From positions 1 through 17,531 of the forward strand of contig JAGCCO010000038.1 in NCBI GenBank assembly GCA_017651645.1: 17,531 nt of DNA, read 5' to 3'. The notes under the pieces were generated by a model, which worked only from the letters and a program-made list of their open reading frames with translations, ran no database searches and had not been told where the DNA came from. Below, one piece after another: positions 1 through 6,113 of the stretch (its first letter is position 1; every line of letters begins with the position of its first letter). The stretch is from Bacteroidales bacterium (lineage in GTDB: Bacteria > Bacteroidota > Bacteroidia > Bacteroidales > F082). The position numbers were made by a program, and so were the translations under genes.

Positions 1-54
1 AGCAGAGGACTGAAAATCCTCGTGTCACTGGTTCGATTCCCGTCGGTACCACCA
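1..54 (+). tRNA. tRNA-Phe (anticodon GAA), 5' part outside the window
   Basis: The anticodon stem GAGGA/TCCTC (5-9/17-21) closes a 7-nt loop whose positions 12-14 are GAA, giving phenylalanine. A T-arm with loop TTCGATT, an acceptor strand CGGTACC (44-50), discriminator A51 and an encoded CCA (52-54) follow. The T-stem has one mismatched pair (T/C). The D-arm and 5' acceptor strand lie left of the window. A perfect palindrome with a T-run follows directly and is a plausible terminator. Confidence 0.93.
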
Positions 55-86
55 AAAAAGAGACGCATGGCCATGCGTCTCTTTTT
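55..86 (+). terminator. Perfect 32-bp palindrome acting as terminator after tRNA-Phe
   Basis: Positions 55-70 are exactly complementary to 71-86. The core is GAGACGCATGG/CCATGCGTCTC, flanked by A5 and T5, so it can work as an intrinsic terminator on either strand. A diverged copy of the core lies at 122-142, so it is probably also a member of a dispersed palindromic repeat family. Confidence 0.75.
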
Positions 87-121
87 GTATTAATGATTTC
101 CATCTGATTATTCGTTCTTGT

Positions 122-142
122 AGATGCACGGCCGTGCGTCTC
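122..142. repeat. Second, diverged copy of the GACGCAYGGCCRTGCGTC palindrome
   Basis: GATGCACGGC (123-132) pairs with GCCGTGCGTC (131-140, overlapping at the GGCC centre), with one G:T wobble. It is the same design as the palindrome at 55-86, with CAT/ATG replaced by CAC/GTG. It has no T-run of its own. Two related copies within about 90 bp point to a mobile or duplicated REP-like palindrome. Confidence 0.6.
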
Positions 143-145
143 AAC

Positions 146-178
146 AAAAAAAGCACCCCCGATGGGAGGTGCTTTTTT
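146..178. terminator. Bidirectional terminator between tRNA-Phe and the lipoprotein gene
   Basis: The stem GCACC (153-157)/GGTGC (168-172) is flanked by an A-run on the left and TTTTTT on the right. It is well placed to end the minus-strand transcript of the lipoprotein gene, whose stop codon is at 195-197. Confidence 0.8.
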
Positions 179-194
179 CATTCTTAGGAATGGA

Positions 195-1220
195 TTACTG
201 AAGTCTAGTGCTAAGAGTCCAGGTCTTGTAGATACCAGGCTCCATGCAGAACTGCAGCTTAGCCGGATGATTTTCCCAAGTAGCGACATGCTTGGTCTTA
301 GGTGTACCATCGACGGTGTATTCGATGTCGAAGGTAAAGCCTTGGCTCAGAGCCAGAGGACGCAGCATGAAGAAGAAGTCCTGATACGTCAAGAATGTAG
401 TGGGCAGCACAACACCCAAGGGATCACCAACAGTGCAATCCATAATGATACTTTGACCACCGTCGTTGTTGGGCAACCAACCGAGGGTCTCGTTCACATA
501 GCTGGCATATTCAGTGGCGAAGTTAGGATCACCAGCCTTGTACAGGTTGATGAGGTTGGTCAGGAGGTCCATGTCAACTTCGTGAAGCTTCAGCGAAGCA
601 GTGCCCCAAAGGTTGAAGGCATTGTCGTTGAGGGTGATGCTTTGGACGCGAACTTCCTTACCGCTCTTACCACCCAAACGGATGTCTGCCATACCGAAGA
701 TGTGCTTCAGTTGGGCATAGGCGTTCAGGTCGTCGGTGTTGATGGTCATAGCCATTTGGTCGGCATCAACAGCGCTGGCGGGATGGCCAGGAGCCTCGTA
801 ACCTTCAAACTGCTGGACTTCATCCACAGTAAAGGTCTGACGGTTTTCATTGGCCAACTCATCAGGATCGCCGCTCACCATGTTGATGGGATAGAAGTAG
901 CGATAGTTGTAGGTCTTGGGAGCACCCATTTCAGTGCCGTGGAAGGTGGCGACAGGACCTTCACCTGAGGTGTTTTCGAACACGTTCACCACTGACTCGT
1001 TATAAACGTCAGACAGGTTGTACACATAGATGTAATCCTTTTCGTGCCACACGAAATGCATCTCTTCATCAATGTAAGCTCTTTCATCATCCATTGAAAC
1101 ACCCGACATCGGAGGCATGATAACGTTTGCAGCAGCGGTGTCTTCGTTTTTCTTGCAGGAAGTGAAAGCAAGCAGGCCAGCCATGCAAGCCAGACCCATC
1201 ATTCTCATTACTTTTTTCAT
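195..1220 (-). CDS. Fimbrillin-like exported lipoprotein
   Basis: A 341-aa protein with a lipoprotein signal: basic start MKKVMR, hydrophobic stretch, then lipobox FTSC with the acylated Cys at residue 22, followed by KKN. The mature part has features I associate with Bacteroidales fimbrillin/Mfa-like proteins: a VATFHGT segment near residue 90, an aromatic YRYFYPI segment just after it, and an ITLND...LWGTASL strand pair near residues 195-210. The expected place is the outer membrane or the cell surface, possibly as a structural or accessory subunit. It lies 75 bp downstream of the 51-codon peptide gene and has no separate promoter that I can see, so the two are probably co-transcribed. Family assignment is from motif resemblance only; the exported lipoprotein call is much firmer than the fimbrillin call. 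Confidence 0.7.
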   Translation of the reverse strand: MKKVMRMMGLACMAGLLAFTSCKKNEDTAAANVIMPPMSGVSMDDERAYIDEEMHFVWHEKDYIYVYNLSDVYNESVVNVFENTSGEGPVATFHGTEMGAPKTYNYRYFYPINMVSGDPDELANENRQTFTVDEVQQFEGYEAPGHPASAVDADQMAMTINTDDLNAYAQLKHIFGMADIRLGGKSGKEVRVQSITLNDNAFNLWGTASLKLHEVDMDLLTNLINLYKAGDPNFATEYASYVNETLGWLPNNDGGQSIIMDCTVGDPLGVVLPTTFLTYQDFFFMLRPLALSQGFTFDIEYTVDGTPKTKHVATWENHPAKLQFCMEPGIYKTWTLSTRLQ

Positions 1221-1295
1221 TTTCTGATTCTTTTAATTAGTACTAATAATTACGTTCTTTTTACCATGGTAAGTTGTTACTTGTAAGAAGGAGAA
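1221..1295. other. Short spacer with a 12-bp palindrome
   Basis: This gap separates the peptide gene from the lipoprotein gene. It contains the perfect palindrome TTACCATGGTAA (1261-1272) and AT-rich sequence just before the lipoprotein start. There is no T-run terminator and no TAnnTTTG box, which supports read-through from the peptide gene. Confidence 0.4.
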
Positions 1296-1451
1296 TTAGA
1301 ACTTCTTGCCTTCGCCTTCCCAACCAGTGCCACTACCTTGAGGATCATCGCCACCGAGTTCGCCAGTGTTGGAGGTGGTGAGGATGGTAGCGTTCAAGCT
1401 AACTTCGATCACTTCGGCTTCAGGAGCCATGTAAACATTCATTTTTTTCAT
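1296..1451 (-). CDS. Small 51-aa peptide, candidate RiPP-type precursor
   Basis: Reading on the minus strand from ATG at 1451 to TAA at 1296 gives 51 residues. The N-terminal half is leader-like (MKKMNVYMAPEAEVIEV, then a short hydrophobic stretch to about residue 24). The C-terminal half is rich in Gly, Asp and Ser (GELGGDDP, GSGTGWEGEG) and ends KKF. The YxxPxxEVIEV opening is one I have seen in many short, unassigned Bacteroidales proteins. A well-formed promoter (1540-1568) lies about 90 bp upstream. The gene sits between a PqqD/HPr-kinase/nucleotidyltransferase operon and a fimbrillin-like lipoprotein gene. A role as substrate of that operon is inference; it could equally be a small accessory protein of the lipoprotein. 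It has no signal peptide and no cysteines, so a lanthipeptide or sactipeptide core is unlikely. Confidence 0.65.
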   Translation of the reverse strand: MKKMNVYMAPEAEVIEVSLNATILTTSNTGELGGDDPQGSGTGWEGEGKKF

Positions 1452-1539
1452 TTTTTTAATTAGATTTTAGTGAAACAATTTGTTTATTAGATGTAATTTC
1501 TGTCTGATGATTGTTGTTTTTTTATCAGAATTCACGCTG

Positions 1540-1568
1540 CAAAGATAAGACTATTTTTTCAAATACAA
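1540..1568 (-). promoter_or_regulatory. Promoter of the peptide-lipoprotein unit
   Basis: On the minus strand, a TTG (1568-1566) is followed after 18 nt by TATCTTTG (1547-1540). This fits the Bacteroidota -33/-7 pattern. It predicts a leader of about 80 nt before the ATG at 1451 and makes this unit separable from the operon upstream. Confidence 0.6.
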
Positions 1569-1576
1569 GAAAAAAA

Positions 1577-2716
1577 TCACTTTTTTTTGTAGATTTTTCT
1601 TCCACAGCCCGAAACATCATGCCCGACTTTGACAAAACCTTGCTTCATCGAAGTGCCCAATTCCCTGAAAGCCACCCCGGGAAACACCTTGAACATCCTG
1701 AAGAAATCGATGCAGATGCAGGCAAAGGCATGGAGCTTACGGAGCACATATCCCTTGGGCCGTTTTTTCTTGAAGTTTTCCTTGCGTCCGAAGTTGCCTT
1801 CGGCCATGATATAGTTGTAGAGCTTGCGCGATCTGCGGCGCTGTCGTGAGGAATAGAACGGCATCTCCGTTTCGGGAAGGCCGAGATGCTGCACCAGCAG
1901 ACAACCGAAAGCCTGCCAGGGCTTCATCAGTCGCATGGTCTCGAGGCCGCGGCGAAGCTGGCTCTCATCAAGCTGGCCATGATAGGCATGAAGCACCATG
2001 GCGATATCACACAACTGACGCCAACCCACACCCGTGGTCAGGAAATGGTGCCAGGCATGATAGAAGGTGAAAAACGCCATGAAGTCTTTGGAAGGGATGT
2101 GAAGACGGGCACCTTCCAGATCGACCTCTTCCGCATTAATCACCAGGCCTTGGCGCTCGAGTTCCATATATACGGCATTCTCCTCGGCTTCCAAGACTTC
2201 GGAGCTGACACGATGGATCTCGATGGAGTAGTCGCCGAACTCGATGTTGAAATGCCGACCCGAGTCGAGGATAACACCCCAGTTGTAGGAGCCCGGCATG
2301 GCACGCAACACGGCGCAGGCCTCATGGAACTTTTCCAAGCCGACAAACAGGTCGATGTCGCCGAACTGCCTGAGGGCAGGGTTGGGATAGAGTTGAGACA
2401 AGCTGAACCCTTTGAGCAACACGGGCTCGATGTCGTGGGCACGCAACATGTCCACCGCCTGGAGCATGGTCTGTCTCAGCCGCATGTGGAAAAAGAGGTT
2501 GGCCCGCATGATCGTCTTCATCTTTCCCAACATCTCAGCATCGGGCTGACGGCCGTCGTTCATCCGGGAGGCGACATCGCACAGCAAAGTGACCGTGGCA
2601 TGATGCTCGGCGAGTTTCATGACATCAGGCCAATCGATTGCACCCTCGTAGGCCAAGGGGCAACCCCAAAGGGCTGTCCGCAGCAGTGCAAAATATTGGA
2701 CTTCGGTGCTTGTCAT
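1577..2716 (-). CDS. Nucleotidyltransferase family protein (NTP_transf_5-like)
   Basis: A 379-aa soluble protein. The diagnostic part is the stretch LLKG (100-103), LYP (109-111), R116 and GDIDLFV (119-125). This is the pattern of the NTP_transf_5 group of polymerase-beta-like nucleotidyltransferases, with Asp120 and Asp122 as likely metal ligands and the later SIEIH (about 164-168) as a candidate third acidic position. The C-terminus is strongly basic and ends KIYKKK. It is the last gene of the four-gene operon, 36 bp after the PqqD-like gene. Homologues occur beside HPr-kinase-like genes in lasso-peptide clusters such as paeninodin, where they are thought to modify the peptide. Here the substrate is unknown. 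A general antibiotic-type or sugar-related nucleotidyltransferase remains possible. Confidence 0.8.
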   Translation of the reverse strand: MTSTEVQYFALLRTALWGCPLAYEGAIDWPDVMKLAEHHATVTLLCDVASRMNDGRQPDAEMLGKMKTIMRANLFFHMRLRQTMLQAVDMLRAHDIEPVLLKGFSLSQLYPNPALRQFGDIDLFVGLEKFHEACAVLRAMPGSYNWGVILDSGRHFNIEFGDYSIEIHRVSSEVLEAEENAVYMELERQGLVINAEEVDLEGARLHIPSKDFMAFFTFYHAWHHFLTTGVGWRQLCDIAMVLHAYHGQLDESQLRRGLETMRLMKPWQAFGCLLVQHLGLPETEMPFYSSRQRRRSRKLYNYIMAEGNFGRKENFKKKRPKGYVLRKLHAFACICIDFFRMFKVFPGVAFRELGTSMKQGFVKVGHDVSGCGRKIYKKK

Positions 2717-2752
2717 CGGTTTATGCCTCCACCTTATTAATTAATTACCTTA

Positions 2753-3022
2753 TTAATATTCAAGAACTTCGGCTCTCTCCCAGGACTTCAGCAGGGCGGC
2801 GACATCCTTTTCGGCCGTCTCGCGCGAGACCTCCCAATTGTCAACTAATAGATCGACCAGCGTTTGAGCGTCAAACTCGCGGTCCACCACTTCCTCCCAA
2901 AGGAAGGCGGCAGTAGAGTTCATCGAAATCATACGGGTCGCGTCGGCCACGTCGAGGCCTTCGGCAACCAGAATGTATTCCTGGCCTAAAGGACGTAAGG
3001 TATACCCTTTCTTTGTTTTCAT
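2753..3022 (-). CDS. PqqD-like peptide-binding protein (RRE domain)
   Basis: An 89-aa protein with the PqqD fold signature. It has an N-terminal beta strand region (YTLRPLGQEYILV), the segment MISMNSTAAFLWEEV (about 32-46), and a C-terminal helical part with VDLLVDNWEVSRETAEKDV and LLKSW. PqqD-like proteins bind leader peptides and hand them to modifying enzymes. As a free-standing small protein it matches the B1 component of lasso-peptide clusters. It lies between the S24/S26-like peptidase gene (13-bp gap) and the nucleotidyltransferase gene. Family assignment is confident; which peptide it recognises is unknown, and the 51-residue product at 1296-1451 is the nearest candidate. Confidence 0.85.
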   Translation of the reverse strand: MKTKKGYTLRPLGQEYILVAEGLDVADATRMISMNSTAAFLWEEVVDREFDAQTLVDLLVDNWEVSRETAEKDVAALLKSWERAEVLEY

Positions 3023-3035
3023 ATCACTTTGTTTT

Positions 3036-3482
3036 TTAATTGTTTGATGAGAATATCTTATTCCATTTCTTATACACTTTCAGCAAGTACTTCCTGACCG
3101 GAAGCAGGCGAAACCAAAGCCGCCCGTTGCCCGGTTTGCGGTGGCGCCCCGAGGGGGTGATGATTTCATCAACGATACCCAGCACCTCCGAGATGTCGCC
3201 CCGTTCGGTACCCTGCAGGTTGCCATCGCCCATCAAGGTGACCTTGTTCCCGTCGATGGCGATGACCCTGTGTACGATGGGCCTGCCTCTGAAAAGGGCC
3301 AAGACAATATTCCCCACCTGCAGTCCTTCAACCTTGCGCAACTTGACGCTATCCACTCCCCCACGGATATAGGGCAACATGCTTACTCCCTTCGGTCTCT
3401 TCAGGATGACCACCTTGCCTTCCTCCAAGAGCTGGGGAATCTGGGTCAAATTGGCATCATCGGAAGAAAGGGTTCTTTCCAT
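3036..3482 (-). CDS. Soluble S24/S26-type serine peptidase-like protein
   Basis: A 148-aa protein. GVSMLPYI (32-39) contains the expected nucleophile Ser34. RPIVHRVIAIDG (67-78) places His71 where bacterial signal peptidase I has its general-base lysine, as in SipW/ER-type enzymes. MGDGN (84-88) supplies Asp86. So the visible set is Ser-His-Asp. Unlike leader peptidase it has no N-terminal membrane segment and no DNA-binding domain, so it is neither an ordinary signal peptidase nor a LexA-type repressor. The C-terminus is basic and amphipathic (KYLLKVYKKWNKIF), which might touch membrane. Its ATG overlaps the stop of the upstream kinase-like gene as TAATG, so the two are translationally coupled. 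A role as the leader protease of a peptide-maturation pathway is inference. Confidence 0.75.
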   Translation of the reverse strand: MERTLSSDDANLTQIPQLLEEGKVVILKRPKGVSMLPYIRGGVDSVKLRKVEGLQVGNIVLALFRGRPIVHRVIAIDGNKVTLMGDGNLQGTERGDISEVLGIVDEIITPSGRHRKPGNGRLWFRLLPVRKYLLKVYKKWNKIFSSNN

Positions 3483-4351
3483 TACTTAGAAACCGTTTGG
3501 TAACACAAGTAAGCCGCCTCGGCATTCGGCAGACAATCAAGCATATAGCATGAGACGGTGCTTACCACCATGGCATTGGTGATATGCAGGCCTTCCGCCA
3601 TCTCCTTGATGAAACGGTAACCCGAGAACGAGACATATACCGAAGCATAGGATTCGGGCATCGACTGGCGGTAAATCTTGTTCACCTTGGCTTGACGCAA
3701 CGAGACGATGGCGCCCACAGGGGCACTAAGGTTACGGTAGCAGGGGGTCTTGCCGCTCCAAGGCGAGCCGTACACACGCACCACTCCGTCGTCACCGACA
3801 CGAATCACCGGGTTGTCGTCGTTCAACAGTTCACATCCTTCAATATTGTCAATCCAAAGCTGGCTGTGCGTGCTTTTTCCTGTGCCGCTCTTGCCCAAGA
3901 AAAGATAGCCTTTCCCGTCTTTCATGGTCACCGAGGCATGCATGAGCAACGTGTTCCTGCGGGCGGTGGCAAAGGCGAACATCAACATCATCACAGTGTT
4001 GAGCGAAAACCAGATGCTTCCCAACATGCGGAACCGCGCATGCTTGAAAGCCTTGTCCGTGATCAAATAAGCCCTGACAGGTGCATTCATAGTAGGAGCC
4101 AACTCCATCAGCCATTCGTTGTTATACTCATAGAGCTCAATACGTGCCATATCAGAGCCGGAACAACTGACAGTGATCCGCTTTTTTTCGGTAATATCAG
4201 GCATGGCCTCAATCAATTCGGCCGTAAAAACACACTCCCCCGTGCCGTCTGCCTCAAAGGGTTTATAGGATTGCATACTATTCCAAGCCACCTCATTATC
4301 AGGCATCACCACGGCAAACCTATGACCGGCAACCACATATTCTTTTCTCAT
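3482..4351 (-). CDS. HPr kinase-like P-loop protein (peptide-tailoring type)
   Basis: Starting at ATG 4351 the product is 289 aa. Numbered from that start, it has a Walker A loop GKSGTGKST (153-161), a LLNDDNP motif (175-181) and a PWSGKT loop (197-202), with LMHAS (136-140) ahead of the P-loop. These are features of the HprK/PEPCK-like kinase fold, but the N-terminal HPr-kinase domain is replaced by an unrelated about 120-residue region. Related proteins in lasso-peptide clusters phosphorylate a serine of the precursor. It is the first gene of the operon and overlaps the peptidase-like gene by 1 nt. An upstream in-frame TTG at 4393 is rejected as start because it falls in the promoter. The substrate is not evident from sequence. 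Confidence 0.8.
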   Translation of the reverse strand: MRKEYVVAGHRFAVVMPDNEVAWNSMQSYKPFEADGTGECVFTAELIEAMPDITEKKRITVSCSGSDMARIELYEYNNEWLMELAPTMNAPVRAYLITDKAFKHARFRMLGSIWFSLNTVMMLMFAFATARRNTLLMHASVTMKDGKGYLFLGKSGTGKSTHSQLWIDNIEGCELLNDDNPVIRVGDDGVVRVYGSPWSGKTPCYRNLSAPVGAIVSLRQAKVNKIYRQSMPESYASVYVSFSGYRFIKEMAEGLHITNAMVVSTVSCYMLDCLPNAEAAYLCYQTVSK

Positions 4352-4366
4352 CGGACAAAATTTTTG

Positions 4367-4393
4367 CAAAAATAGCGTTTTTTTCTCACCCAA
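4367..4393 (-). promoter_or_regulatory. Promoter of the kinase-peptidase-PqqD-nucleotidyltransferase operon
   Basis: Minus-strand TATTTTTG (4374-4367) with a TTG 16 nt upstream (4393-4391). It implies a very short leader of about 10 nt before the ATG at 4351. It faces away from the lnt promoter. Confidence 0.6.
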
Positions 4394-4466
4394 CTATAAT
4401 AAATAGTGAAAAAAACGACTTTTGTTGAATAATTGGGAAAAGCGAAACGCCCCAAAAGGTTTTTCG

Positions 4467-4474
4467 TATTTTTG
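4467..4474 (+). promoter_or_regulatory. -7 box of the lnt-dus operon
   Basis: TATTTTTG lies 20 bp before the lnt ATG. I see no well-spaced -33 TTG. The intergenic region 4352-4493 therefore carries divergent promoters and nothing else recognisable. Confidence 0.5.
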
Positions 4475-4493
4475 CGCCAAATTATAAAGAGAT

Positions 4494-6113
4494 ATGAACA
4501 AAGCTTACAAAATACTGCTGGCACTTTTATGTGGAGGATTACTCACCGCAGCTTGGCCCACTTGGGGCATCGCACCTTTGGCTTTCATCGGTTTCGTTCC
4601 TTTGTTGTTGCTTGAAGACCGCTTCGCGCATGGCGAGAAAGGCCGACTGTTCTGGCTCTCGTTCCTCGCCTTCCTTATCTGGAACGCGGCCACCACCTGG
4701 TGGGTGTGGAACGCCACCCCTGCAGCCATCGCAGCCTGGGTATTGAATGCCTTGTTCATGGCCATCGTGTTCAACGTGTTTCACCTCACGAAGAAAAAAG
4801 GTTGCAACAACCCGTGGGGTAACTTCATCCTCATTCCCTACTGGATGGCCTTCGAGTTTCTCACCTACCTCTGGGCCATCAAATGGCCTTGGCTCAACTT
4901 GGGCAACGTTTTCTCCACCCACCACGAATGGATTCAATGGTACGAATACACAGGCGTGGCTGGCGGCACACTTTGGATCTTGGCAGTCAACATATTAATC
5001 ACCAACATCATCCTGTTCTTCAAGTCAAAAGAGGCGAAGAAGATTTTCGTCAGCATCGGTCTCGAAGCCATCGTTCTCCTGCTGCCCATCTTTATCGGCA
5101 ACCGGATGTATAACCGTTATAAAGACCAAGGTACCGACACCGAAGTCATCGTGGTGCAACAGAACTGCGACCCCTGGAACGAGCAGTTCGACCGCCAGTT
5201 CTACAACCAAGTCATACAGAACAACATCAACCTTTCGCTGCCATTAATCACGCCGAAGACGAAGTTCGTGGTGAGCAGCGAATCGGCCATCCAGGAAGGC
5301 ATCTGGCTGGATGAGATTGACAAAGCCCAGGCCTTGAACACCCTTCACGACTATGTCAAGAGGTTCCCACAGATGGCCTTCGTCATCGGAGGAACCACCT
5401 ACGAATGGGTGCCCAAAGGCATGGAAGACGACTTCCCGGCACGTGAGGCAGGACTCAACCGATATTATTACTGCCACAACTCAGCCCTGCTCATCGACAC
5501 CGCTCATTTGCAACTCCGCAACAAGTCGCAGCTCACCCCCGCCGTGGAAGCCATCCCCGAATGGATGGGCTTCTTGAAGAACTACAGCATCACCATGGGC
5601 ATCGCACGCGGCACCCTGAAAACCGACCCCGAGGCAAAAGTGATGGAATTCGGCGGACATAAAGTCGGCGTGCCGATCTGCTATGAGTCTGCTTTCGGCG
5701 AATACGTCGGCTCGTTCTGCAAGAAAGGCGCCGACCTGCTCTTCGTTATCACCAACGACGGCTGGTGGGGGCACACGCCCGGCTACCGTCAGCACTTCGA
5801 GTTCTCGAAGCTGCGTGCCATCGAGAACCGCCGCTGCGTGGCCCGCTCGGCCAACACCGGTCGCTCCGGCTTCATCAACCAACGCGGCGACGTGCTGCAA
5901 CAGACCCATTACTGGGTACCTGACGCCATCCGCCAGACCCTGAAAGCCAACACCAAGGTGACTTTCTATGCCCAACATGGCGACTACCTCAGCCGCATCG
6001 CCGTTTACCTGACCTTTGTGCTGCTGATCTATTGGGTGGCCAAGTCGCTGTTTAGCCTCGGCAAGACCAAAAAAGCCACCAAAGCCACTCCCCGCAAGAA
6101 AAAGAAAAAATGA
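4494..6113 (+). CDS. lnt: Apolipoprotein N-acyltransferase
   Basis: A 539-aa inner-membrane enzyme that adds the third acyl chain to the N-terminal Cys of lipoproteins. The N-terminal part has several hydrophobic spans, beginning with LLALLCGGLL and the family motif PTWGIAPLAFIGFVPL (22-37). The periplasmic nitrilase-like domain carries the expected catalytic triad: Glu263 in SSESA, Lys344 in NKSQLTP and Cys396 in VPICYES. ITNDGWWG (419-426) and RSANTGRSGF (451-460) are also conserved. A C-terminal membrane span (about 500-521) is followed by a lysine-rich tail. The stop overlaps the next gene's start as ATGA. The length is normal for the family. The enzyme is needed for lipoproteins such as the one at 195-1220. 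Confidence 0.96.
   Translation: MNKAYKILLALLCGGLLTAAWPTWGIAPLAFIGFVPLLLLEDRFAHGEKGRLFWLSFLAFLIWNAATTWWVWNATPAAIAAWVLNALFMAIVFNVFHLTKKKGCNNPWGNFILIPYWMAFEFLTYLWAIKWPWLNLGNVFSTHHEWIQWYEYTGVAGGTLWILAVNILITNIILFFKSKEAKKIFVSIGLEAIVLLLPIFIGNRMYNRYKDQGTDTEVIVVQQNCDPWNEQFDRQFYNQVIQNNINLSLPLITPKTKFVVSSESAIQEGIWLDEIDKAQALNTLHDYVKRFPQMAFVIGGTTYEWVPKGMEDDFPAREAGLNRYYYCHNSALLIDTAHLQLRNKSQLTPAVEAIPEWMGFLKNYSITMGIARGTLKTDPEAKVMEFGGHKVGVPICYESAFGEYVGSFCKKGADLLFVITNDGWWGHTPGYRQHFEFSKLRAIENRRCVARSANTGRSGFINQRGDVLQQTHYWVPDAIRQTLKANTKVTFYAQHGDYLSRIAVYLTFVLLIYWVAKSLFSLGKTKKATKATPRKKKKK

Noticed and set aside
1886..2740. Long plus-strand open frame opposite the nucleotidyltransferase gene
   Set aside because: No family motifs are seen, and the minus-strand frame has a clear KG...GDID motif and sits in an operon; this is a shadow frame.
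3482..4351. Calling the P-loop protein a true HPr kinase/phosphorylase of carbon control
   Set aside because: The N-terminal HprK domain is absent and the neighbours are PqqD-like and nucleotidyltransferase genes rather than phosphotransferase genes.
1296..4351. Complete lasso-peptide biosynthetic cluster
   Set aside because: There is no asparagine-synthetase-like cyclase or transglutaminase-like B2 protease, and the 51-residue peptide lacks a convincing leader threonine at -2 before a Gly core.
4352..4393. Upstream TTG start for the HPr-kinase-like gene
   Set aside because: The TTG lies in the -33 position and the -7 box TATTTTTG lies between it and the ATG at 4351, so the extension would not be transcribed.
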